Positions 57,236-64,000 of a stretch of DNA of 64,000 nt are shown one piece after another. Within the stretch, counting starts at the first letter, position 1; each line of letters starts with the position of its first letter. Position numbers and translations under genes: made by a program. Origin of the DNA: Pseudoalteromonas sp. T1lg23B. Lineage in GTDB: Bacteria > Pseudomonadota > Gammaproteobacteria > Enterobacterales > Alteromonadaceae. The notes beneath the pieces were generated by a model. It did not search any database, was not told the origin of the DNA, and saw only the letters and a program-made list of their open reading frames with translations. The DNA lies in NCBI RefSeq assembly GCF_002964665.1, contig NZ_PQBZ01000002.1, forward strand, positions 1 to 64,000, written 5' to 3'.

Positions 57236-57269
57236 AAAAAGGGCTAATTATGATAATTGGCCCTTTTTT
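57236..57269 (+). terminator. Intrinsic terminator of the RND operon
   Basis: aaaaagggctaattat pairs with ataattggcccttttt with one mismatch, followed by further T. The stem begins 13 bases after the stop codon. Confidence 0.9.
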
Positions 57270-57341
57270 ACGTGTTTACATTCCCGCCAAGCTAATAAAA
57301 GTTATGTTAGACTGCACAAAAAAGAAAATAGGAACAGCGTA

Positions 57342-59399
57342 GTGACTGATAAAGTGTCTGCACCCATTGCAAAAAAAATCCCACACAGTATGACGCATCA
57401 TGGACATACTCGAATCGATAATTACTACTGGATGCGAGATGACGACCGAAAGGATGATCAGGTCATTGCGCACCTTAAACAAGAAAATGCCTTTACCGAT
57501 CATCACATGTCGGCACATCAATCACTACAAGATGCTTTGTTTGAGGAGCTCAAAGGTCGCATTGTTAAAGATGACAGCTCAGTACCTGTGAAAGATGGTG
57601 GATACTGGTACGTCAGCGATGTACAAGGTGATGATGAATACGCGAGTCATTTTCGTGCCACAGATGAACAGCTCACTAATAAAACCTTGCTATTGGATGT
57701 TAACCAGCTAGCCCGTGACTATGAATATTACGATATCGGCGAAATTAACGTCAGTCCAAATGATAACTTGCTTGCCTATAGTGAAGATACAGATGGCCGC
57801 CGTATATACTCAATACGCTTCAAAGATCTCTCTAATAATCAATACCTCGCGGATGTGCTCGAAAACACAGAGGGACAATTAGTTTGGGCAAACGATAACA
57901 AAACCGTCTTTTACGTTAAAAAAGACCCGCAAACTTTACTTGGCTATCAAGTTTATCGTCATTTACTTGGTACACCACAAAGTGATGATATTTTGGTATA
58001 TGAAGAGCAAGATCGACAGTTTTACATGGAACTGGGTAAAAGCCGTGATCAAAGTGAGATCTATGTTCATCTTGCTGCGACTGAAACCAGTGATGTGATG
58101 GTGCTGGATGCAAATGAACCATTGGGTGAGTTCAAACGGTTGTTCCCACGTATCGAGGGCCATGAGTTTGGTATCGATAAACACGCAGGAAATTATTATA
58201 TTTTATCTAATCACCAAGCTAAGAATTTTCGTTTGCTTAAAGCAAGTGATACAACCATTGGTGACATATCAAAGTGGCAGGAACAGATAGCACATCGCGA
58301 ACATATTTTGATAGAGGGTATGGAATTATTCGATAGCCATTTCGTCATTACAGAAAGGGAACTTGGTCAGATCCGTTTTGTTGTACACAACTACCACGGA
58401 GAAAGTTACCACCTTAGTTTTGACGATGAGTGTTTTTACGCGGGGATCGGCTATAACCCTGAATCGAGTGCCAGCACCGTGAGAATTCACTACTCTAGCT
58501 TAACGACACCAAGCACCGTGTATGATTGTGACTTAAAAACGGGTCGTAAAATACTGCGCAAGCAGCAGCAGGTGTTGGGTGGTTTTGATGCCAGTAATTA
58601 CGCTTCTAAGAGGTTATTTGTAACAGCCAGAGATGGGGTTCAAGTTCCAGTATCGCTGGTATATCACAAAGAAAAGTTCCACAAAGATGGCACCAACCCA
58701 ATGCTGCAATACGGCTATGGCGCTTACGGTATTACAATCGATCCGAGTTTTTCAAGCGCTACTTTATCACTCCTAGACAGAGGGTTTGTGTATGCTATCG
58801 CGCACATTCGTGGCTCTGAAATGCTAGGGCGATCTTGGTATGAGCAGGGGAAAAAAGCGCACAAGCAAAATACCTTTAATGATTTTATCGATGTCACAAA
58901 GAGCTTGGTTGAGCAGGGCTATGCAGATAAAAACAAGGTATTTGCCTCTGGTGGCAGTGCGGGCGGTTTGTTAATGGGAGCCATTGTCAATCAAGCGCCA
59001 CAGTTGTACTTAGGCGTGGGCTGTCATGTGCCATTTTTGGATGTGTTGACCACGATGTTGGATGAGTCTATCCCACTAACAACTAACGAATATGACGAAT
59101 GGGGTAACCCAAATAACAAGACTGCCTACCAAACCATTTTGAACTATTCACCGTATGATAATCTTAGACAGCAAGATTATCCGCATATTCTGGTGACAAC
59201 CGGTTTATATGACTCACAGGTGCAATACTGGGAGCCAATGAAGTGGGTTGCCAAGTTGCGAGAAGTAAAGACGGATGATAATTTGTTGTTATTCAAGACG
59301 GATATGGATGCGGGTCATGGGGGAGCATCTGGACGCTTCAAAAGTTTGCAGGATAAAGCACTGGAAATGACGTTTTTCATAGCCCTGCTATCTTCATGA
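57342..59399 (+). CDS. ptrB: Oligopeptidase B (prolyl oligopeptidase family)
   Basis: A 685-residue S9A serine peptidase that cuts short peptides after basic residues. The N-terminal propeller domain is followed by an alpha/beta-hydrolase domain with Ser in ASGGSAGGLLMGA, Asp in TTGLYDSQVQYWEP and His in DAGHGGASGRF. Near-identical length to E. coli PtrB (686) supports the call. The start is GTG 57342, with aggaa upstream. Cytoplasmic, no signal. Confidence 0.94.
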   Translation: MTDKVSAPIAKKIPHSMTHHGHTRIDNYYWMRDDDRKDDQVIAHLKQENAFTDHHMSAHQSLQDALFEELKGRIVKDDSSVPVKDGGYWYVSDVQGDDEYASHFRATDEQLTNKTLLLDVNQLARDYEYYDIGEINVSPNDNLLAYSEDTDGRRIYSIRFKDLSNNQYLADVLENTEGQLVWANDNKTVFYVKKDPQTLLGYQVYRHLLGTPQSDDILVYEEQDRQFYMELGKSRDQSEIYVHLAATETSDVMVLDANEPLGEFKRLFPRIEGHEFGIDKHAGNYYILSNHQAKNFRLLKASDTTIGDISKWQEQIAHREHILIEGMELFDSHFVITERELGQIRFVVHNYHGESYHLSFDDECFYAGIGYNPESSASTVRIHYSSLTTPSTVYDCDLKTGRKILRKQQQVLGGFDASNYASKRLFVTARDGVQVPVSLVYHKEKFHKDGTNPMLQYGYGAYGITIDPSFSSATLSLLDRGFVYAIAHIRGSEMLGRSWYEQGKKAHKQNTFNDFIDVTKSLVEQGYADKNKVFASGGSAGGLLMGAIVNQAPQLYLGVGCHVPFLDVLTTMLDESIPLTTNEYDEWGNPNNKTAYQTILNYSPYDNLRQQDYPHILVTTGLYDSQVQYWEPMKWVAKLREVKTDDNLLLFKTDMDAGHGGASGRFKSLQDKALEMTFFIALLSS

Positions 59400-59427
59400 T
59401 AGCATTATAATTAGTAAGGTGTTTTAG

Positions 59428-59853
59428 ATGTTTTTAGCGCATGGCCTTTGGCGTGTTTATATGCAACCACCCTATGCTTATATGAGCCTCAAAGGCGCAT
59501 TCAATAAAGAAGGTGTACTGGCCTTTCAGGAAGATTTACGTACCTATGCCAGTAAATTTCCCGCAGAAAGTATAGCGTATGCGGTTGTAGACATGAGTGA
59601 GTTTGAAATGAGCACTGCTGATAGTATGGAAGACACTCGTCAATACTTTTCCGGCGTTACGCAACGCGGTCTGAAACACGTTGACTACGTGGGGGCAAAT
59701 GTACTTGCCCGCCACGTTTTGACGCAGTTGTGGCAAGGCACCACAACCAGTATTTGTTTTCATAGCAACATGGCACAGTTGGTAAACTCACAGCCGCACC
59801 ATAAAGACAATATAGAGCGCTTAGTTGAGATAGGCTTTAAGCATCCAGACTAG
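59428..59853 (+). CDS. Small STAS/SpoIIAA-like protein
   Basis: 141 residues, soluble. The alternating pattern YMSLKGAFNKEGVLAFQEDLR, AYAVVDMSEFEMSTADSMED and YVGANVLARHVLTQLW resembles the beta-alpha fold of STAS/SpoIIAA-like proteins, judged by eye only. It overlaps the 3' end of the convergent dps gene by 33 bp. Function unknown. Confidence 0.6.
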   Translation: MFLAHGLWRVYMQPPYAYMSLKGAFNKEGVLAFQEDLRTYASKFPAESIAYAVVDMSEFEMSTADSMEDTRQYFSGVTQRGLKHVDYVGANVLARHVLTQLWQGTTTSICFHSNMAQLVNSQPHHKDNIERLVEIGFKHPD

Positions 59854-60294
59854 CTTTTCTTGCTCTTTAATGTAATCGCTCATCAACGCTGCTGTGCCTT
59901 CGTCCTGCGCGTCGCCCGCTTGTTCAAGAATATCACGTTGCATGGCTATCAAGACTTTGTACCCACTTAACAGATTGTTTAAAGCGTCTGCACCATCACT
60001 GATATTTTTCGCTTCGGCTATCTTGCTGGTCTCTAGATAGTCCGAAAAAGCGTGTAACGGCTTACCCTCAATGGTGAGAATACGCTCCGCAATTTCATCC
60101 ACTTTTTCTAAAAGCAGGTTGTAAATTTCTTCAAACTTCTGGTGTAACTCAAAGAAATTACGACCTTTGATGTTCCAGTGAAAGCCGCGCGCATTCATGT
60201 ACTGGATCTGATAGCTACTCAGTAGTGTATTTAGTGATGTCACCAATGATTGGCTTTTTTGATGGTCTAAACCAATTGAGTTCGTAGTATTCAT
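59821..60294 (-). CDS. dps: Dps-family DNA-binding ferritin-like protein
   Basis: 157 residues. The ferroxidase-site signature ARGFHWNIKGRNFFELHQKFEEIY and the following KVDEIAERIL are classic Dps. Dps forms dodecamers that store iron and protect DNA from peroxide. ATG 60294 has GGAG seven bases upstream. The 3' end overlaps the opposite-strand STAS-like gene. Confidence 0.94.
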   Translation of the reverse strand: MNTTNSIGLDHQKSQSLVTSLNTLLSSYQIQYMNARGFHWNIKGRNFFELHQKFEEIYNLLLEKVDEIAERILTIEGKPLHAFSDYLETSKIAEAKNISDGADALNNLLSGYKVLIAMQRDILEQAGDAQDEGTAALMSDYIKEQEKLVWMLKAYLN

Positions 60295-60665
60295 ATTAAG
60301 CTCCTTGTTTTGATGTTCACTAGTATGGGTGAAAGCCGCTTGAATTCCCATCGACTAAAATCTATGTAATCAATCGAAAAAATAAATCAAAGTAAAACGA
60401 TTGCCCCAATAATTTTATATATGTGGGTTATACGTGAGTTTTCTACCCTGCGATCAAAAACTCATTATTTGGTATGGACTTGGGAATAAAGCTTGCCAAC
60501 TTTTCATTACTTATAGCGAGGATCGTTGAAAAATTGATCCAAAACATAAGGCGTGCATGTGGCCTAAATTGTGTCTATCTAGGTTTGATGTAGGTCAAAA
60601 ATTACCCTGTATGAGGGCGCATAATGGACTGGAAACCACAAGGTTATTATTGAAGGAGAGTAATT
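60295..60665. other. Divergent promoter region between dps and a small membrane-protein gene
   Basis: 371 bp with no gene. It holds the dps promoter on the left and an FNR-type site with a -10 element on the right (listed separately). Confidence 0.5.
60585..60626 (+). promoter_or_regulatory. Probable FNR/Anr-type site and -10 element
   Basis: TTGATgtagGTCAA (60585-60598) matches the FNR consensus TTGAT-N4-ATCAA with one mismatch. A -10-like cataat (60620-60625) follows, placing a start point near 60632 and the FNR site at about -41, the class II activator position. The gene at 60666 has an excellent aaggaga site. Confidence 0.6.
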
Positions 60666-60875
60666 ATGCACGGTAAAACTAAATCACAGCATAAGTCGGA
60701 GATTATTGTTGTTGTAATCGCGTTAGTTGCATTTTTGATAGGCTTGATCGGTCATCTTGCGGGCGCAAGCTTTGCTAACTCTGATGCATTTGGCTACATT
60801 GCGGCACCGATCCCGCTGATCACAGGTATTATCGCGTTGGTTGCATACAAAATAGCACAGAGCGGTGATCACTAG
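60666..60875 (+). CDS. Small two-helix membrane protein
   Basis: 69 residues with two membrane segments (IIVVVIALVAFLIGLIGHLA and IAAPIPLITGIIALVAYKIA) and a basic N-terminus (MHGKTKSQHKSE). The strong aaggaga site and the FNR-like promoter make it a credible, possibly oxygen-regulated gene. Family not recognised. Its stop overlaps the convergent hydrolase stop by four bases. Confidence 0.75.
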   Translation: MHGKTKSQHKSEIIVVVIALVAFLIGLIGHLAGASFANSDAFGYIAAPIPLITGIIALVAYKIAQSGDH

Positions 60876-61492
60876 TTCGGTTGGTCGAGATCGTCCTGAT
60901 TAAGTAGCTTTAGGATATACTCGGTTACCTGACGAGAGTAAATCATGCTGGTATGGCTTAAATGAAACACTTTATGTTCAGCCATACCTTTGAGCTTGGT
61001 CTCTTCTAACAATACCGTACCATCTGAACGACTACCTTTTTTTAGCAATGGCATTAGGCCAATGGGTAGGTCTCCAGCGATACTGTATAACTTTGCTTTA
61101 AAAGGCCAATCTTGATTGTCACTGAGCAAAAATTCTATGCTGTTTTTGAGCAGCATATTAAGGCCCTTGTCATGCATGTGTTTAGCAATGGCGCTACCTT
61201 TGTGTGGCGTACCTAATGTAATCACTTTGCTCACACATTGGCTGGGTAGTGAGTTATGCTCTAAATAGGCACGCGCTACCAAACCGCCCATTGAATGACA
61301 GACCAACGCAGTGGGTTGGTCTTCGATAAACTCGTCAATGGCAGTAAAAATTGAGTGTTTGTTTGGCGTCAAAGTGTTGTAACTAAGGTTAAGTATTTCA
61401 AACCCCTGATTGGTTAATCGAGAGCACAGAGGCTGCATTACGAAACCAGACATGTACAAACCGTGTAGTACCACGACACGCTTTATCGCCAT
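60872..61492 (-). CDS. Lipase-like alpha/beta hydrolase
   Basis: 206 residues. The nucleophile elbow CHSMGGLVARAY, a likely Asp in GSRSDGTV and a likely His in HLSHTSM form the triad, and VVVLHGLYMSG gives the oxyanion strand. The shape resembles PGAP1/lipase-class esterases. No signal peptide is visible. Probably co-transcribed with yaeQ, which ends eight bases upstream. Confidence 0.85.
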   Translation of the reverse strand: MAIKRVVVLHGLYMSGFVMQPLCSRLTNQGFEILNLSYNTLTPNKHSIFTAIDEFIEDQPTALVCHSMGGLVARAYLEHNSLPSQCVSKVITLGTPHKGSAIAKHMHDKGLNMLLKNSIEFLLSDNQDWPFKAKLYSIAGDLPIGLMPLLKKGSRSDGTVLLEETKLKGMAEHKVFHLSHTSMIYSRQVTEYILKLLNQDDLDQPN

Positions 61493-61500
61493 TTTGACTC

Positions 61501-62037
61501 CTACTTTAGTTGCTCCGGTATCAGGTGCACGCTACGCTGTTCATCACTGATCCATATCTCTTTGTCTTGTACCGTTACGGTTAAAGAGATTGAACGAGCT
61601 GCCATTGCTGCCAATTGCTGTGTTGCTGAATAAGGTAAGCTAATCACCGACAAGTTGTCAAAACCGTTGAGCTTAGCCTGATTTTTTTGCCACCATAGTG
61701 TTTGCGTATTTTCGCCGTAGGTATAAAGCACAACTTGTTTCGCTTTATTACATGCTTTTTTCACGCGTTTTTCATCGGGTAAACCCAAATCAACCCACAG
61801 CTCAATTTCATCACTATAATTTTTTACCCAAATCTCAGGTTCATCATCAGCACATAGGCCCTTAGTAAACTCGAGTTGTTCTTGGTATTGCAGTGCATAT
61901 GCAAGTAGCCGAACCATTAATCGCTGTTCATTTTCTGATGGATGCTGTGCAACCGTCACTGAGCAGGTTTGGTAAATGTGTCTATCCATATCACTGAGTG
62001 ATAGCTGTGTTTTTATAATAGTTGACTTTAATGCCAT
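61501..62037 (-). CDS. yaeQ: YaeQ family protein
   Basis: 178 residues with the YaeQ pattern: LKSTIIKTQLSLSDMDRHIY, HPSENEQRLMVRLLAYAL, EIELWVDLGLPDEKRVKKAC and LYTYG. YaeQ has a PD-(D/E)XK-like nuclease fold, but its role is not settled. Same strand as the hydrolase. Confidence 0.93.
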   Translation of the reverse strand: MALKSTIIKTQLSLSDMDRHIYQTCSVTVAQHPSENEQRLMVRLLAYALQYQEQLEFTKGLCADDEPEIWVKNYSDEIELWVDLGLPDEKRVKKACNKAKQVVLYTYGENTQTLWWQKNQAKLNGFDNLSVISLPYSATQQLAAMAARSISLTVTVQDKEIWISDEQRSVHLIPEQLK

Positions 62038-62192
62038 ATGAATGTGCCAGAGAAAAATGATGCGCGCAGTATACTGGAGTTATGGTCGTAAACGGTGTTA
62101 TTGACGGTAAAAAGATAAAATTTTGCTTAGATTAAGGTAATTTTGTGATTACCTAGGTAAAATGGCGTTTTGATTTTTACCTGTAGGAGAAA

Positions 62193-63140
62193 ATGATGGC
62201 CATCCAGTGGTTCCCTGGGCATATGAATAAAGCTCGTAATGAGATTAAAGAGATCATGCCGCAGATGGATGTGATTATTGAGGTGCTGGATGCACGTATT
62301 CCTTACAGTAGTGAAAACCCGATGGTATCTGCCCTTCGAGGTGACAAACCGGTCATCAAAATACTAAACAAAGCGGATTTAGCCGATCCAGTGTTAACCG
62401 AGCAGTGGATGGAGTATTTTGAGCAAGAAAGTGGCGTGAAAGCCATCGCTTTTGGTCATGATAAGGCTGCTGAGGTGCACAAAATAAACGAGTTGTGTAA
62501 AAAGCTGGCACCCCACAAAATTGGTGCTGACAAACAGCTAAAAGCTATGATCATGGGGATCCCCAATGTAGGTAAATCAACGTTGATCAATATTTTGGCA
62601 GGACGAATTGTGGCTAAAACAGGCAACGAGCCTGCTGTCACAAAAGCACAACAGCGCATTAAGCTAGATGATGGCATTATGCTATATGACACGCCTGGTA
62701 TGCTATGGCCAAAAGTTGAAAATGAAAATTCAGGCTATCGCTTGGCTGCAACGGGGGCTATCAGAGACACCGCGATAGATTATGAGGAAGTGGCCAGTTA
62801 TACCGCAGAATATTTACTACATGCGTATCCTGAATTACTTAAAGCGCGCTACAAGCTGGACGAATTACCAGAGCAAGATTGGGAATTTATCGAAATAGCA
62901 GGTAAAAAGCGAGGCTGTATTCGCGGTGGAAATCAGATTGATACCTACAAGATGTCTGAAATTCTAATCAATGAATTGCGCGACGCAATCATTGGCCGCA
63001 TCACTATGGAAACACCGCAAATGCGCGAAGAGGAAGAAGTGATGGTGGCGCAGCTTAGGGCAGAAGCCGAGGCGAAAAAAGCGGCCAAAGAGGAAGAGAA
63101 GAAACAAAGACGTGCTCGTGCGCGCAAGAATCGTCGCTAA
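62193..63140 (+). CDS. ylqF: Ribosome-biogenesis GTPase YlqF/RbgA-type
   Basis: A 315-residue circularly permuted GTPase. WFPGHMNKARNEI opens the protein. The G4 motif LNKADLAD comes before the P-loop GIPNVGKSTLI and the G3 motif DTPGMLWPK, the order that marks the YlqF/RbgA family. It helps 50S subunit assembly. The C-terminal ~45 residues are Lys/Arg/Glu-rich. ATG 62193 with aggaga upstream; a second ATG follows immediately. Confidence 0.94.
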   Translation: MMAIQWFPGHMNKARNEIKEIMPQMDVIIEVLDARIPYSSENPMVSALRGDKPVIKILNKADLADPVLTEQWMEYFEQESGVKAIAFGHDKAAEVHKINELCKKLAPHKIGADKQLKAMIMGIPNVGKSTLINILAGRIVAKTGNEPAVTKAQQRIKLDDGIMLYDTPGMLWPKVENENSGYRLAATGAIRDTAIDYEEVASYTAEYLLHAYPELLKARYKLDELPEQDWEFIEIAGKKRGCIRGGNQIDTYKMSEILINELRDAIIGRITMETPQMREEEEVMVAQLRAEAEAKKAAKEEEKKQRRARARKNRR

Positions 63141-63149
63141 ACGCCTAAC

Positions 63150-63169
63150 ATGGCTGCTTGGTTAAGCAG
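63150..63169. terminator. Hairpin between ylqF and the GGDEF gene
   Basis: Perfect 8-bp arms ggctgctt (63150-63157) and aagcagcc (63162-63169). The right arm overlaps the stop of the convergent GGDEF gene. There is no strong T-run. Confidence 0.5.
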
Positions 63170-64000
63170 CCAACTCAACTCTGTTTCGCCCCTGATTTTT
63201 TGCTCGATATAAAGCATCATCGGCGCGTTTGATAAACTCATCCTCAGTTTCCAAAGGGTGGTATTGGGCGACGCCAACACTTATTGTAATGGGCACTTCA
63301 CACTTACAGGCAGCAAGCTTTTCTCTCAACTTTTCACTCAGCTGCTGGGCATGATTGAGATAAGAGTTGGGCATTAAGATCATAAATTCCTCACCACCCC
63401 AACGACATATAATATCGCTGTTGTGTGCCACAGATTGGCATAGCTGAGCGAAGTGCTTTAACACTCTGTCGCCCGCCAAGTGACCATGTTGGTCATTCAC
63501 TTGCTTAAAGTGATCAATATCAAGTAGTAATAAGCTCAAAGGCACTCGGCCCATTTTGGCTCTTGTGATATGTTTTTGCAGTTGAGGTTCAAAAGCTTGA
63601 CGGTTCAATACGTTGCAAAGTTTATCGGTAAGCGCAATGGCCTCCAGACGAGATTGGTACTGATTAAAGGTCAACTGTGCTATCGCTAAGATACACAGCG
63701 TTATCACAACACCCAGTAACAAATTTGCGATCAGCGCATCCGTTAATGTGGTTTGCGCAGTGAACTCTTGCTCGACTAACAGATACCAACCTAGTTCAGG
63801 AATGTAACGACTATTTATCAGCCGCTCTACACCGTTTTGTTGAATAGAGAATTTATAGTTGGCTTGCGTTGTTATGGCACTGTGATGAGAATTAAATTCA
63901 GACTCAACAGTGCGATTGGGTAGCAAAGATTGATTGTAGAACAACAGGCGACCTTGATGATCTGCGAAGTAGACTTTACGTCGATACTGGACTTGGTATT
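63162..64000 (-). CDS. GGDEF diguanylate cyclase, partial (N-terminus beyond window)
   Basis: The C-terminal ~279 residues of a membrane-bound diguanylate cyclase; the frame stays open to the window edge. The visible part begins in a periplasmic Cache-like sensor (YFADHQGRLLFYNQSLLPN). A membrane helix follows (LIANLLLGVVITLCILAIA), then GGDEF with RWGGEEFMILMPN (active GGEEF). No RxxD inhibitory site lies before it (the residues there are HNSD). It should make cyclic di-GMP. Confidence 0.9.
   Translation of the reverse strand, partial: YQVQYRRKVYFADHQGRLLFYNQSLLPNRTVESEFNSHHSAITTQANYKFSIQQNGVERLINSRYIPELGWYLLVEQEFTAQTTLTDALIANLLLGVVITLCILAIAQLTFNQYQSRLEAIALTDKLCNVLNRQAFEPQLQKHITRAKMGRVPLSLLLLDIDHFKQVNDQHGHLAGDRVLKHFAQLCQSVAHNSDIICRWGGEEFMILMPNSYLNHAQQLSEKLREKLAACKCEVPITISVGVAQYHPLETEDEFIKRADDALYRAKNQGRNRVELAA

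Overview
The window looks like chromosomal DNA of a marine gammaproteobacterium of the Alteromonadales, most likely Pseudoalteromonas or a close relative. This is inferred from moderate GC content, the glmU / glmR / glmS neighbourhood, many large two-component hybrid kinases, a secreted S1 protease with PKD and PPC domains, a TonB siderophore receptor and an OprO/OprP-like porin. No database search was possible; all names rest on motifs and domain order read from the translated sequence.

Layout. 1-118 is an 18-bp minisatellite. 400-1086 is a solo LuxR-type regulator, and 1377-2738 is glmU. 2938-10784 is a tight four-gene operon: HlyD-type adaptor, C39-peptidase ABC exporter, LanC-like cyclase and full-length LanB-like dehydratase. 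Together these form a class I-type lanthipeptide modification and export operon with no precursor gene visible beside it. It is followed by a small secreted protein, mltD and an extra fabF. 15120-17787 is glmR-glmS, with a palindromic operator in front. In Pseudomonas and Shewanella glmU, glmR and glmS lie close together, so the 12 kb between glmU and glmR looks like inserted accessory DNA.

17821-20551 is a variable islet. It holds a 3 x 20-bp repeat, a small winged-helix-like protein, a truncated gene remnant, a REP-associated tyrosine transposase with its repeat array (including a 121-bp duplication that carries the transposase start), and a zinc-ribbon membrane protein. 20586-33952 is rich in signalling genes: a PldA-like outer-membrane phospholipase, a periplasmic binding protein next to a CHASE1 hybrid kinase, a receiver-receiver-kinase protein that has lost key phospho-residues, and a giant beta-propeller hybrid kinase. 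The last is split by a frameshift from its receiver-Hpt tail.

33966-46223 holds a 15-bp minisatellite, a Fur-boxed TonB receptor, a divergent kdsB-like cytidylyltransferase with an unusual histidine phosphatase, katG, a VOC protein, a YbaN-like protein, a porin, a chemoreceptor and yeaD. 46527-64000 holds a predicted outer-membrane metalloprotease, the secreted serine protease, a transglutaminase-like/TPR lipoprotein, an RND efflux pair, oligopeptidase B, Dps, a probable FNR-controlled small membrane protein, a lipase-like hydrolase, yaeQ, ylqF and a GGDEF protein cut by the window edge.

The most interesting items are the lanthipeptide-type operon without a precursor, the frameshift-split hybrid kinase with an in-register slippery A-run, the RAYT array that duplicated its own start, and the degenerate REC-REC-kinase. 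I found no rRNA, tRNA, CRISPR array or prophage.
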